Positions 1 to 12,032 of a DNA stretch of 64,000 bases are shown here, piece after piece (the first letter of the stretch is position 1; each line of letters begins with the position of its first letter). Both the position numbers and the translations under genes were made by a program. The notes below the pieces were generated by a model that saw only the letters and a list, made by a program, of their open reading frames with translations, made no database searches and had not been told where the DNA came from. This DNA comes from Asterias rubens. Taxonomy: Eukaryota > Echinodermata > Asteroidea > Forcipulatida > Asteriidae. The DNA lies in contig NC_047077.1 of the NCBI RefSeq assembly GCF_902459465.1, forward strand, positions 3,782,001 to 3,846,000, given 5' to 3'.

Positions 1-91
1 GAATTCAAACGTATTTAAGTTGATCTTCGTAGATACCCAAAAGTATTTTGAAATGAATAATTGTAACACAAGTATGATTGTTGATTAATAG

Positions 92-3000
92 ATGTAAACG
101 AATGCAGCGACGGCTCGAATGGCTGTCACGTGAATGCTGACTGCACCAACACACAAGGTAGCCATACGTGCACATGTAGAGCTGGCTACACTGGAGATGG
201 AACCTGGTGTACAGGTGCATTAACACATTCTCATTGTTATCAAATGTATTGATTTGGTGTCAAAAAAATTACCCCACCCTTGTCTTGAACCTTTTGTAAA
301 CTTTTTTAAAAGGTTATTTTTGTTATGCTGATTATTAGATATACATAAACCATTATCAATCAACTTTGAACCGTTTCTTTAAATTTGTAAAAGTCAGTTT
401 TATTTGACGTTTTATGTCTGGTCTTTGTAGATAACGAGCCTCCACAACTTCAAGCTGGCACCTGTCCGTCAAATATAGATGAAGTTGCAGAAGCTGGGAT
501 GTCAGTCAAAATGGTGACTTGGATTAATCCATCAGCTAGTGATACTACTGGTGTTGCTCCAACTATTGTATGTACACCACAGTCTGGCAGTGACTTTATG
601 ATTGGTACTCAAGATGTCATATGTTCAGCTATTGATGCAGCTGGAAATTGGGCTACATCTAACTGCACTTTTACAGTCACAGTAACAGGTTACATTTGCT
701 TTGTTTGACTTCATCTCCTTCAACGGTTATCAATATCTTCATTTATTCTGCATAGGCCTATTTTATATCTATAATCAATAGTTATCATCTCTATTATCGT
801 GTCCGAAACATCTCCAACCTAAACTTTAAAACTATCTCCACCATTTACTTCATAATCGACTCTTTCACAACTTTCTTCTTCATTACGTCTTCCTCATTAT
901 CTTCATAAACATTTCCATCATCTTCATATTCATTTCCATCGTCATCTGTTTCACTGGATCTCTTTTTTCACCCCACCTTCAGCATTTTGTTGTGGTGTCT
1001 TTTCCGAAAGGGTCGTCAAAGTCATTGGTATACCTGACCATTTCTTATTCATGTTTTTAAATGTACGTAATGTTTGCAATGACACCACTGGTAGAAAAAA
1101 AACATTCCGTTGAATTATCTTCTTAAGAAGTGCCGTCGTCTATGGTTTCAGATGATCGAACGACTACAAATGCATCCGGTAAATCTCAAACATCCAGCAA
1201 TGTTCTAATTATAGTAATTAGTGCAAGTGGTTTGACAGTGATTGTCATTGTCATTGCGTTGGTGGGGTCATACTAGTCAGAAGGAGGCATCGTCAGAGAG
1301 ACAAAGGGGCAAATATTATTGCGAGGAAGCAGAGAAATACGAAGAGGCGAAAAGAAGTTGCTCATGAAATGGTAAAACATCGATAAAACTTGTATTGTAT
1401 TGTTTGTGGGACTTTTTGAATCAATGTCGAGTAATAATTTACGACACACTTTGCTCCAAGTATCAATCATATCTCCTGATTGCAGTGACCGACCCCTATG
1501 GTGGCCTTGAAGGGACACACAAGACGTAAATAATGACGTCATGACTACTTGCCCCTGAGGTCACACATTGACACAAGTGCACACCCCCCCCCAACTTTGA
1601 TATATATAAAAAGAAAATCATTTTTGTGAGTTAACTCAATGACCAAAAGGGACACCAACGACGTTGATATCGACATCATTATGCATGGAAGGAATTCACG
1701 GCTTGTCTTAGACACGAAACTTGTTGGCAAAATATGCCTTGTTGAGGTTGTAGTAGCAGATAAGAAATTTGCAATTATATTTCATTACTCTTGACGAAAG
1801 TACGGACCCTGAAATTTGTGATAAACTTTAAAGTCTATTGTGTCCCTCCGTACATGCCACTTGTATTTGAAATGGGGGGGGGGGGGCATATTATACTCAG
1901 ATTATGCTTTTGAAAAGTTGGCGCAATCGTAATTTTTCTTTTCGCAGTAGAATCCTGGGTATTTGGTAGAATCCTGCTTTTACAATTCTCTGTATGCAAG
2001 GAAGTGGCGGTCGGTAGTAACTTTTATTCATTTGAATACTTACAACAAACAGAATGGGTACGAGAACAGCGTCGTTGGGCAGCTGAGTGTATCACTGGAT
2101 TGCCATGGAAACACTGCACAAGCAAATGAGCACAAGAATACTGAAAACGTAGCAAGTAGTTCGGCAAATATCTACGAGGAAGTTGGTCCAGTACCCTGGG
2201 CTAGCAGCTGGATAATTCCATGGAGCAGTTTGGTTTTCAAGAAGGTCTTGGGCAATGGACACTATGGGGAAATACGCAAAGGTGTAGTGAAGCTACAAGA
2301 TAAGGTCACTAAGTTAGCAGCGATTACTCACCTTGAAGGTATGGTTACTAGACTTATTTGGGTTATGTTGTGCATGGGGTCTGACTATCCATTGACATGA
2401 TGATTTTGACCAAAGGGATACATATTTGTTTGACAAAGTGAACACGTCATCGCTTCGCTTTTGTTTGCAAGACCTATGAGGGGACACGTGTTTTAGTTGT
2501 TGTCTTTCCATGCTTGTATTATTTTACCAGCAAAAGGGGAAAACAGGAGACAAAAAGGACCTGACTTATTTTGTTTTGTTTGTATTGTTTTAACTACAAA
2601 ATAGATTAGGACTAAATGAATGCATTCGTTTGGGTTGTTTTGATTCTTTTCTAGATATTAATAGACGAAAAATGATAATAACAAGGACTGGAAGTTTAGG
2701 GGGATCGAGCGTACCTATGTAGGTGTGTAATTGATGGTGTTATCTTGATGTTAATGAAATGTTTTTCCTTGTGTTTAAATCAAGAAAATGCTTCAGCATT
2801 TGACACCGAGAAATTCATGGAAGAGTTTCGAGCAATGTCTACTATTGGTAAACACGCAAATATTGTGAGCATTCTGGGAGCCTGTCTGAAAAAGGGTGAG
2901 TTTTTATTGCTGTAAAATTGTTGTCTACATTGGTGTATGTTTAAGTGCACGGGTTGTTTGGGCTGTTCGGGTTGTTTGGCAGTTATTTATCTGGTCGTTT

Positions 3001-6000
3001 CCCTTTTTTCGTTAACTTGTTTAATAAATTTATCTTTGTACACAAAACAAACAACTTGTTGGCTATATAAAAAAATATATATATTTAAAATGACTAGCCA
3101 TCGCCTTCCGACAACACACCCAATATTTAATGTGTTCCAACAATAACCATAGGCTATAGTTTGATTAATAAAGTATTAATATTGAATTAAACATTCGAAA
3201 CGAATTTGACAGCACGTTAATTATCTCTTAGACGTGTGGTATGTTGCCTGGCAATATCTACCAAAAGGTAACATACACTCCTTCTTAAGAAGCAACCAGG
3301 ACAAAGAAATGACCAAGGTGTCTCCAGCGAATCTGTTCCAGTTTGCTCTGGATGTTGCTAAAGGGATGCAACACATTGCTGAATCCGGGGTATGTATGCC
3401 TTACCATCAGGTCATACGTGTTTTATAATTCATGACAGTGTCACATTTGGAGGTACCGTACGTATGTCTCGCTAGTGTTTCAACCTATACAATAAAGCAA
3501 CCATCTTTTCCAGGATCATAACTTTAAACAAACCGCAGTTGGAAAAGGTCTAATTTAAAGTCACTGCACACTTTTGGTAATTACTCAAAATAATTGTTAG
3601 CATAAAAACATAACAACAGCTGTTGATAGTAAAAAAAAAATCGAAGTTAGTGACATACAGTTTAAGGAAGAGGTTTTCTCATCAAATAATAAAAATACTT
3701 TGTGCAAGAAGGGTATTTTTTCCTGCAACTTCGATGACCAATATTGAGTGAAAATTTTCACAGGTTTGCTATTTTATGAAAATGTTGGGAGACAGCATGT
3801 GAGGATACTGGTCTGTGACATTTACCTGTGGACAAAATACACACTCGTGATTGATTTCTGCTAAAAAATGTATGAATAAAATGAATAAAATAAGTTGGTA
3901 AAGTGTATACAATCGTCTACTTGGGAGTCCCGAGGGCTAAATGTATATTATAATGTTCAATATTGTCATAGCAATTAGGCGACCAAATGTTGGTTAACTA
4001 AAGTGTGGGACTAACATGACAATTTGCGTTCAGTTTCTTCCATACCAAACATGATGAAGAATGTTTTTATATATTCAGTTTGTTCACAGCGAATTGTCAT
4101 CGAGGAACATCGTCCTCAATAATGACATGGTTGCCATGGTTACTGGGATTGGACTGTCAAAATCAGCCGATATTTACGTCGAGACTTCTGAGGTAAATCA
4201 ATCAGGCTGAGGCTGAACATTAAATGTCGACAAATCAATCATTAAGAGCATTCCTTCTTAATCATGATTAAATACATACAATTATGATTTTTGGGGTTGA
4301 ACAAATAATTGGAATAGAACTAGAGTTGGATTTGAACCAACGACCTCCGGATTAAAGGCAGTGGACACTATTGGTAATTTCTCAAAATAATTATTAGCAT
4401 AAAACCTTTCTTGGTGACGAGTAATGGGGAGAGGTTGATGGTAACAAACATTGTGAGAAACGGCTCCCTCTGAAGTGCCATAGTTTTTGAGAAAGAAGTG
4501 ATTTTCCACGAATTTGATTTCGAGACCTCAGATTTAGAACTTGAGGTCTCGAAATCAACCATCTAAACGCACACAACTTCGTGTGACAAGGGTGTTTTTC
4601 TTTCTTTCATTAATATCTCGCAACTTACATGACCGATTGAGCTCAAATTTTCACAAGTTTGTTATTTTATGCATATGTTGAGATACAACAACTGTGGAGG
4701 CTAGTCTTTGACAATTACCAATAGTGTCCACTGCCTTTAACGTGCCGGCGCTCTACCAACTGAGCTATTTAGCCCTGTGTTGGCGGTGTCCCTATTTTGT
4801 CAATATCTTTGTTCGGGGTGCCATGTCAGAAGCCATACAACCGTTAACTGCCGTGTAGCCGGGGAAAATCATTTAAAAATTTACCCAGTCGGTTTCCCTT
4901 GTGGTTTATATTGATACATACAAGAATATAAGAATGTTTGACATTTGGATTGATGTTTCAATTTGGATTGATGTTTCATGAACATTAAACGGCGATTGTT
5001 GGTTGTTCTCAGGTATGGGATCCTTGTCGCTGTTGGGCCCTGGAGTCACTGACTAACAAGACATTCACTACAATGAGTGATGTGTAAGTAAAAGACTACC
5101 TTTTTAAGTCCGTTACTGCCTTGCAAAGTACAGTACATTACTAAAATAGGCCTTGCAATATTTTTGAAAATTTGCTTTCGTATTTTCGAGTTCAAATGTA
5201 ACAATCTAAGAAAGCAGTTACCATTAGATTGTTCGAACGTTCCCTTAAACCTATTAGCTGACATTGGGCTTTGATATCTACATCGGAAGAATGCAATGCA
5301 ACGTATACAATATATTGCGTGTAACTTGAAAAGACCAGTTTACTTCGTTTAGCTTCGCAAGCTTGCATTGCCTTAAGAAAGGTCGAAACACAACCACAGG
5401 ATAATCAGAATATTGTATAAAGCTAAGCCTTATTTATATCAAATGTGATCCAAATCCACCAGTTGTACAAAAGTTTCAATAGTGCACGTCAAAATGTTGA
5501 GCAGCCCTTCACACCAATAATTTATTTTGAGCCCACACATAACCACCACAGAATCAGGAAAAGCAGGACTTACTGAAACTTTAATCGAGAATTGAATATT
5601 TTATAGGTGAGTCTCTTGTGTAATTTGGTTAAATGAGACATTATCGAGTAAAACTATAATCTGTGACGTCATTCTTTTGATTAACTGTAGATTCGTTGCA
5701 AAATAAAGTGCTTTTTCAACTTGAAATGAATGTCTCTCCAAATTGAAAGATAACATGATGTGCAAAAAAAGCTGAAAACATTATTTTAACTTTAAAAGGA
5801 AATTTACAGTTTAAACATTACATTTTGCCTTTGAATCCAACGAATCTACACTTTCTTGTCCATTCTCCTTAACTTAATGAACACTTGTTTCTTACAATTA
5901 AATCAAACTTCTCAAACCATCTCATCAATTTGACTAGGTTTCATAAAGTTATTTAATCTGATTTTGTTGACCAGGTGGTCGTTTGGAGTTGTCGTCTGGG

Positions 6001-7859
6001 AAATAAAATCTCTGGGTATGTTTGAAATAAACATAATTCGACTAATAGTCCCTAGTGTTCATAAAGTTGGAGGAATAACGAAACTAAATCTGTCAATACA
6101 TCGTTTATTTTACAAATTAAAGAGACTAATCGTTATTGATTCGGACGATCAAGCAAATCAATTGTTTTAAAAATACTGACAGGCCTAAACAAGTGTAAAT
6201 GAACTAACTACGAAGATACAAAAATAGTAAACAAAAAGAAACATTAGTATAAAATAGTTCACTCAAAATGAAAAACAAGTCATGAAGGTTGAAAGATCTC
6301 TCAATTTGTTGATTGTTCTTTGCCAGCTGGGATCGAGCAGAGTTCAGAAGATTGTGAAGAGAATGAAAATGCTGTTATAACGTTTAAATATTTGATGAAT
6401 GTTTTATTAAAACGGTATCAATCCGCCAGCGTTGTCTCAAAACAATGTAAATCTATTGTTTGTTGTGTATTACAAATAAATATTTGGTAAAAACTTCCGG
6501 GAAGGGGCTTGATTGAGTTTATTTTAATGTAAAGAAATCAATGTGATGTTTTACTTGACACTACGATGTTATTTCAAAACAGGTCAGACCCCATACGCTA
6601 GCACTGAATCACAGGATCTACTATCGATGTTGACGACTGGTTACCGTTTGGCTAAACCAAGGAAGTGTTCTGATGAAATGTAATAATTATGATAAGTCTT
6701 ATTTACTCGTTTTATTTGATCAAGGTTCATTTGGTGTATGAAAAGTATTACATGGGCAAAGATCTTTGTTGTTTTGTTTTGCAATTCAATATATTGTCAC
6801 AATGGTCTATTCATTTTTGCGTTTGATCTTAAAAGAAAAAGTACATAATTTTAATTTGTCAACAAAACAGTTGCTGGCAGTGTAAGCACTTTATGTAGTC
6901 CACCAGATACATAAACTGACAAACCTGTAGAAGTTTGATCGGCCATCTGAGTTTCAAGAAAATGGCAAAAAACGAACAGAGGACCTACACATTTTGCATG
7001 ACATCGATTTAAAAACAACAATACATAAATAAAACGCTCACTGTTTATACCTCTCCAGTTTTTCTATTTTGCAATTTAAATGCAAAGTTAGGCTTAGGTA
7101 AAGATTCTTTGGAAGGTTAACCCTTTTTGTTTACATTTTTATGAGCGATAAACTCCAAACTAGAAATTGGATATTTATTTCTCTTCAAATAAGACAGTTC
7201 AGACAGAAATGTTTTCTACTGTAATCATCATTAGACCTTGTATACAAGCTTTATGTAAATCTGTGTTCTTCACGATTTGTGTTTCTTACCAATTCTGTAC
7301 TCTTTAAGAAAGAACATTAATGAACTTATGCAAACCAGATTTAAACAGTAAATGTACACTTTGTTTACACCAAACACTGAGTTTTCACAAAACATTTTTA
7401 AACAGCCGTGACACTTGTGTCATTAAGCAAGACACTTTACCATTGCTTCGTCCTTCAGACGGGACGTAAAACCGTTGGTCCCATGTGTTGTGTAAAGCAT
7501 GTAAAAGAACCCAGTGCACTTATCGAAGGGGTTCGCCCTGGTGTTCCTGGCTTAGGCACCTTGTAAACCCATATAAGGTGCTAAATAATTGGGTCTCAAA
7601 ATTCATCACTGCAATAACCTATCTTTCTGAAAGTTTGTATTTACTCAGCGCATTGAGTACCTTGTTTGGTAGATACGTGCGCTATATAAGACTTCCATAT
7701 TATTTACGCTATTCGTTTAATACTTTGTATGATGATCGAACGTTATTTTACAGGTATAACCTGATGCTACGATGCTGGCAGAAAGATCCGAACAAACGAC
7801 CAAACTTTGACCAAATTCTTGTAGGTCTGACAACGATGAGTCGAAAGCACAAGAAATAA
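92..7859 (+). CDS. EGF-HYR receptor tyrosine kinase-like gene with a pseudokinase domain (5' partial)
   Basis: Eleven exons can be joined by splice sites and phase: 92-214, 431-688, 1152-1371, 2053-2338, 2785-2895, 3232-3389, 4079-4192, 5013-5083, 5975-6015, 6583-6679, 7754-7859 (stop TAA). The first encodes a calcium-binding-type EGF module (DVNEC start, six Cys). The second is a HYR domain (CPSNI..., GTQDVICSAIDAAGN). The third is a linker, a hydrophobic transmembrane helix and a basic stop-transfer segment. The rest is a tyrosine-kinase-like domain with a glycine loop (LGNGHYGEI), an alpha-C Glu, the SDVWSFGVVVWE helix F motif and a CWQKDPNKRPNF C-lobe. The catalytic residues are replaced: VAIK Lys is Thr (AAIT, codon 2326-2328), HRD is HSE (4085-4093) and DFG is GIG (4145-4153). 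A catalytically dead surface receptor is inferred. Exon 3 has a one-base frameshift near 1262-1266 leading to an in-frame TAG at 1274. Earlier exons lie left of the window. The fold is certain; the ligand is unknown. Confidence 0.88.
3559..3828. repeat. Degraded TTAA MITE copy in the receptor-kinase intron
   Basis: The left end resembles the family terminus (TTAAAGTCACTGCACACTTTTGGTAATT at 3555 onward, in parts) and the interior has the family's 'TTTTCACAGGTTTG' and 'GAGACAGCATGTGAGGATACTGGTC' traces. The right end is eroded near 3828. It is one of the oldest-looking members of the family described at 4352-4740. Confidence 0.6.
4280..4776 (-). repeat. tRNA-derived SINE interrupted by a MITE
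   Basis: On the minus strand 4776-4741 gives a tRNA-like head with an A box (TAGCTCAGTTGGTAGAGC). It resumes at 4351-4280 with a B box (GGTTCAAATCC) and a tail ending CAACCCCAAAAATCAT. Removing 4356-4740 joins the two parts without loss. A second copy with the same head is at 59857-59940 on the plus strand. Confidence 0.8.
4352..4740 (+). mobile_element. Full-length TTAA MITE (reference copy of the family)
   Basis: The element spans 4356-4736 with TTAA on both sides (4352-4355 and 4737-4740). The ends are inverted repeats beginning AGGCAGTGGACACTATTGG. The centre holds a second inverted repeat around TTTCGAGACCTCA / TGAGGTCTCGAAA. It has no coding capacity. Other near-complete copies are at 8540-8898, 14614-14984, 20104-20640, 21884-22254, 33018-33335, 48235-48611, 51496-51848 and 59049-59425. 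Partial or degraded copies are at 3559-3828, 11283-11452, 21482-21600, 25951-26318, 39000-39165, 45800-46003, 46559-46887, 56798-57050 and 61802-62172. Confidence 0.92.
7404..7715 (+). repeat. SINE with conserved central domain and LINE-like 3' tail
   Basis: This shares a long segment with 10082-10495 and 20850-21222: CAGCCGTGACACTTGTGTC, then a CTTCGTCCTTC..GGGACGTAAA domain, 'CCAGTGCACTTATCG', and a CR1-like end (GCGC..TTGAGTACC, GCGCTATATAAG). It lies in the last intron of the receptor-kinase gene, just upstream of the final exon. Confidence 0.75.
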
Positions 7860-8539
7860 ATACAATGGAAGCCCCCCCCCCCCCCCAGTGAAGCAGTTAG
7901 TTTAAATTCGCCTTTGTAGTTACTGCTCACAAACAAACAAGTGAAGATCCAAGCGCAATGCTAGGCCTACTATTTACGTTTAAAACTAAGAATTATAACA
8001 AACTTATCATATTAGACAATAACTCCGGGGTATCGTTATGAATATAAAACTAGAATAATATAGAAGTCCTGGTAGGGGCCATTTGATTTTGTCAACTTAA
8101 TACTGATCAATAGGCCGAATTATCAATAAAGATGTGCACAACAGATGCACAAACGGCTTCAAAACGCATGGCAGGCCTACAAAGGTGCTTCCTTTTGATT
8201 GGTTTAGAGCGCATCATAATTATGATATGTAATATATTGACTGATCGACTGCGTGAATGTGACGCGTTATAAGCAGCAAACAATGTAGTACAAAATAGCA
8301 AATAATGTATAACCCAATAGGAACCAACAACCAATTACATACGAGCAACAGTTGCTCCTTTGTGTCTAAAAGCAATACACATCTGTAATGGTAAAAACCA
8401 ATTTTAACTGTAATTTGACTGTTTTTACTTGAAGGTTCACACTGGCGGTGGTCCCTCCCGGAGAGTAGTGGTTTTAACTATAGCACTTTAAGCTGTCCGT
8501 TTGTATAATGGTACCCTGCATGTGTACCAATCAACTTAA

Positions 8540-8898
8540 AGACAGTGGACACTACTGGTAATTGTCAAAGACCAGTCTTCTCACTTGCTGTATCACAACA
8601 TATACATAAAATAACAAACCTGTGAAAATTTAAGCGAGATAACTATGAAAGAAAAAACACCCTTGTCACACGAAGTTGTGTGATTTCAGATGCTTGATTT
8701 CGAGACCTCAAATTCTAAACTAACTTGAGGTCTCGAAATCAAATTCGTGGAAAAATACTTCTTTCTCGAAAACTACTCCACGTCAGAGGGAGCTGTTTCT
8801 CACAATGTTTTATACTACAAATGTCTCATTACCCCATTACCAAGTAAGGTTTTATGCTAATAACTATTTTGACTAATTACCAATAGTGTCCACTGTCT
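8540..8898 (-). mobile_element. TTAA MITE, near complete
   Basis: Flanked by TTAA at 8536-8539 and 8899-8902. The ends read AGACAGTGGACACTACTGG and its inverse. The interior is in the opposite orientation to the copy at 4356-4736 (it starts with the TTGTCAAAGACCAGTCTTCTC side). Confidence 0.88.
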
Positions 8899-9504
8899 TT
8901 AAAGTGATAACGTTACTTTCACCAATATTCCTCTGCTACCATATACATGTATTCACCCATTATCAATAGTGTTTTATCTTTGATCTTTCATCACTGTTCA
9001 ACAAGGAGAAACCTGAAGTAAGTGTGTACCAATTGTGCTAATTTTTTATTTGACATTTAGCTTTTTTTGTTAGGTGATTAAAAGTTTGATCATCCATATT
9101 TAGCCATCAATAACAATAAGGAAATACTCAGTGCTGTACTTAGTCAATTGTTAATTTATAAATATTCAAGTAACATTAAATGGACACGCTGGGATCATGG
9201 GTTTTTGGTTGGAAAGATGTTTTGAAAGAAATATTAAATGAACAATTTGCGGACCGTGTGTTGGCTCACAAAGTAAGTAAACTATAGAGTTTTAGGCTAT
9301 AAGCCAATTATTTTGTGTGGATTATTACATTCTGATTTTAAAACATCTTTTGAACCAAATTAACATTTTACCAAACAGTTTGTATGGCCAAAAGCACCCA
9401 ATCAGAAGGCAACGTGTCCTTAAGCTAATTGGTGTAATAATATCAAATATAATAGATGTTAAATTTGCATAAAGAATTCGGGATAAAGAATTTAATTTTG
9501 GTTG

Positions 9505-9602
9505 TTATCCATACATCGATGTGTGTTAGCACTGTATACTCAGTACTTCCCCAAGCTCGGGAAAGCACTGAGTATACAGTGCTAACACGTGTATGGGTAA
9601 AA
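9505..9602. repeat. Near-perfect hairpin made of a SINE tail in opposite orientations
   Basis: The arms contain GTGTTAGCACTGTATACTCAG and its complement, separated by a short spacer with 'CCCCAAGCTCGGG'. The same arm sequence (ACTGAGTATACAGTGCTAACAC) occurs once, without its partner, at about 14060-14085 in a tRNA-derived SINE. Confidence 0.75.
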
Positions 9603-10081
9603 CAGCAAAATTAATAATATCTAGTTATATAGTTAATTAAAGCAATATAACATTAAGAGAGCCAATTAAGCCTCTTCGGATTACTCATCTTTTCAATGAT
9701 TTTTAATCTTCTTGTATTCATAGATCCGTTTGCGGCTGTAGTATTAACTGGTATAAGATTTCAACAATTAAAAGGTATTGGTTTATCTTGAGTAATTGTT
9801 TGTTTGCTCGCTATGTTATTTAAAGTTTACCTTTGCTTTTGAAACCGTTCGGTTGTTTTATTCCCGATATGCCTAATTGTAGATGTTCAATAGGTGGTCA
9901 TGCTCAGAGAGAACAATGATGTCCGTGCATGAGGAATAATCCCTGATAGGAACACACAACCTGAGAAGCGTTACTGCAGAAACGCTTCTTTTATTAAAAT
10001 TTTGAGCATAAAAACGCTTCTTTTATTAAAATTTTGAGCATAAAAACTTATATCTTTTTCGATAACCACATTACTTGAAGT

Positions 10082-10495
10082 GTTCAAACTCCGGTGTTTC
10101 TGATCAGCAGAGTTCGAATCCGCAGCAGGGTCTAACCCCCAGCCGTGACACTTGTGTCATTAAGCAAGACAGTTAAACATTGATTCATCCTTCGGATGTG
10201 ACGTTAAGCCGTTGGTCCCATGTGTTATGTAACGCATGTATAAAAGAACCCAGTGCACTTATCGAAAAGAGAAGGGGTTCGCCCAGGTGTTCCTGGTCCG
10301 ATCAGCTGCAAATTGCGCCACAGCACCTTGTGAAACATTACATGGTGCTATCAGAATTAAGTCTCATAATTCAAAACGTATAGTCCCACATCTGGCAGGA
10401 AAATATTACAACGCCAGGAGCGTCACTAGGTGACGGACATGTGCGCTTTAAAAAGAAGCCTCAATTATTATTATTATTATTATTATTATTACTTC
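10082..10495 (+). repeat. SINE copy ending in an (ATT)n tract
   Basis: The B-box-like 'AGTTCGAATCC' is followed by the same central domain seen at 7404 and 20850 (GTCATTAAGCAAGACA, CCTTCGGATGTGACGTTAAGCC). It ends with a TTATTATTATT microsatellite at 10466-10492, typical of LINE-mobilised SINEs. Confidence 0.78.
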
Positions 10496-11282
10496 CAAGT
10501 GAAACGTTTTCTCAAAATACTTGTTACCGTTCATAATACTCCTATGTAACATGGTATTTTTTTCTAGTAATAATCAAGTATTCCAGTGTCGATGTTTTCA
10601 ATTAAGATCTTACATGACTTTAGCCATATGCCTACCTTTAAAATACCAAATAACTATATACAGAATTAAGACCAGTGAGATATAACAGAAATTGCTGGCA
10701 TGCTGTAATCTATTTGGTCATAGACGCGGCCAAAAAGAAGGGCCGCCTCCTGATTGGTCATCATAGTCGGGGATCTTATGGTATGGAATTAAGTTCCGTG
10801 TGTGAATCACATTTACAGTATCATAAATCAAGTATTCTTCTTTTGAGCTCATATGGTGAGTACGTAACTTAGCGACTGTCTCAGCGCGTCCGCGGTGGTC
10901 TTTGCACTGTGCACGGCCCTCAAACCAAAGCAAAGTGAGGCTCAAGCTGTGCCTATAGCCAAGGGAGGCTGAAGTTGGCCCACTCTAGCTGATACAGCTA
11001 CTTCTTCTAATCAAATAATTTTAGGTTCAAAATAAAGGAATTTGCAGCTTATTTAGAACATTTTCATTTGATGTAATAAACAATGCAAAAGTGCATACGT
11101 GTACGCGCTATACGCACAGCTCTAAGCCAACGTGCTCATTTCATCAAACGTGCTCATTTCATCAAATATGGCGGTTGATGACTCTTAGTGGAATTCTATC
11201 TATATGAATACAGAAAATAGCATCCTTGTTGCATTACTTTGTGTGCTTTCAAATGCATAATAAAATGCTTCAGCTGAAGTAT

Positions 11283-11456
11283 TTTATTATTTGAGTGAGA
11301 CTTACTTCTTTCTCAGTCGGAAAACTAAATGTTTCTTCAGAGGGAGCCGTTAAAACACAGTGTTTCATACTATCAACTTTCCGCTGCTCGTTACCAAGAA
11401 AGTTTTATGCTAACAATTACTTTTGAGTAATTACCAATAGTGTCCACTGCCTTTAA
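11283..11456. mobile_element. 5'-truncated TTAA MITE
   Basis: Only one end is kept: ACCAATAGTGTCCACTGCCT followed by TTAA at 11453-11456. The sequence upstream matches the family interior (TTCTTCAGAGGGAGCCGTT). Confidence 0.75.
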
Positions 11457-11879
11457 TATAATTTGATATATTGATCTATTAATGACTTCTTTTGCTAGGA
11501 GTTTAATTACAGCATACGATTAATTAATGTTGGATACCAAAACCAGGGTATGAAAACCAAGACCACGAAAGACACCGGTGTAGATTTCACAAAAATAGTC
11601 CTAACTTATTAGGCAAAGTCCTATATGAGTTATTAAAACTTACGGCTTGTAATAAGTTGGGACAAGCAACTCGCCCTAACCCACCATGACTGGCATGGTT
11701 TCAACTCTTTGTAACCCATTTTCGACCCTACTTTTGGCTTCAGACCAAAGTCACAAGAGTGATGTTGACTTATGTTACCATTGTAGCATTGATTGAAATG
11801 CGAATCGACTATACTCCTGTCAATGCCAAGAGATACTTGCAAGTAAGGTGATCATAGAAGTTACATGTATAGTAACCAT

Positions 11880-11960
11880 GTCATGGTGGCCGAGTGGTTA
11901 AGGCGTTGGACTCGAAATCCAATGGGGTTTCCCGCGCAGGTTCGAATCCTGTCCACGACG
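11880..11960 (+). tRNA. tRNA-Ser (anticodon CGA)
   Basis: The 81-nt sequence folds as a class II tRNA. The D arm is GCC..GGC, the anticodon loop CTCGAAA carries CGA at positions 34-36, there is a long variable arm (GGGGTTTCCC), and the T arm is GCAGG-TTCGAAT-CCTGT with discriminator G. It is nearly identical in layout to the vertebrate tRNA-Ser(CGA). The acceptor stem GTCATGG/CCACGAC has one A-C mismatch (fourth pair), and the variable arm lacks one C compared with the usual form, so mild degeneration is possible. A T-rich terminator (TCTTTTTATT) starts about 5 nt after the 3' end. It lies 72 nt upstream of the 7SL RNA gene on the same strand. Confidence 0.85.
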
Positions 11961-12032
11961 GTAGTCTTTTTATTTATTCATCGCGTCTGAAGATTAAAGA
12001 GCTAATAAAGTTAAAATGTACAGTAACTCACG

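Larger units (their letters stand above)
7860..11879. other. Repeat-filled intergenic DNA without a recognisable gene
   Basis: No exon with homology or splice context was found on either strand. The stretch holds a poly-C run (7870-7887), a MITE at 8540-8898, a hairpin at 9505-9602, a 36-bp unit repeated twice at about 9984-10053, a SINE at 10082-10495, a 20-bp duplication at about 11124-11165, and a truncated MITE at 11283-11452. Short open frames here (for example 10675-10872) coincide with repeats. Confidence 0.6.
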
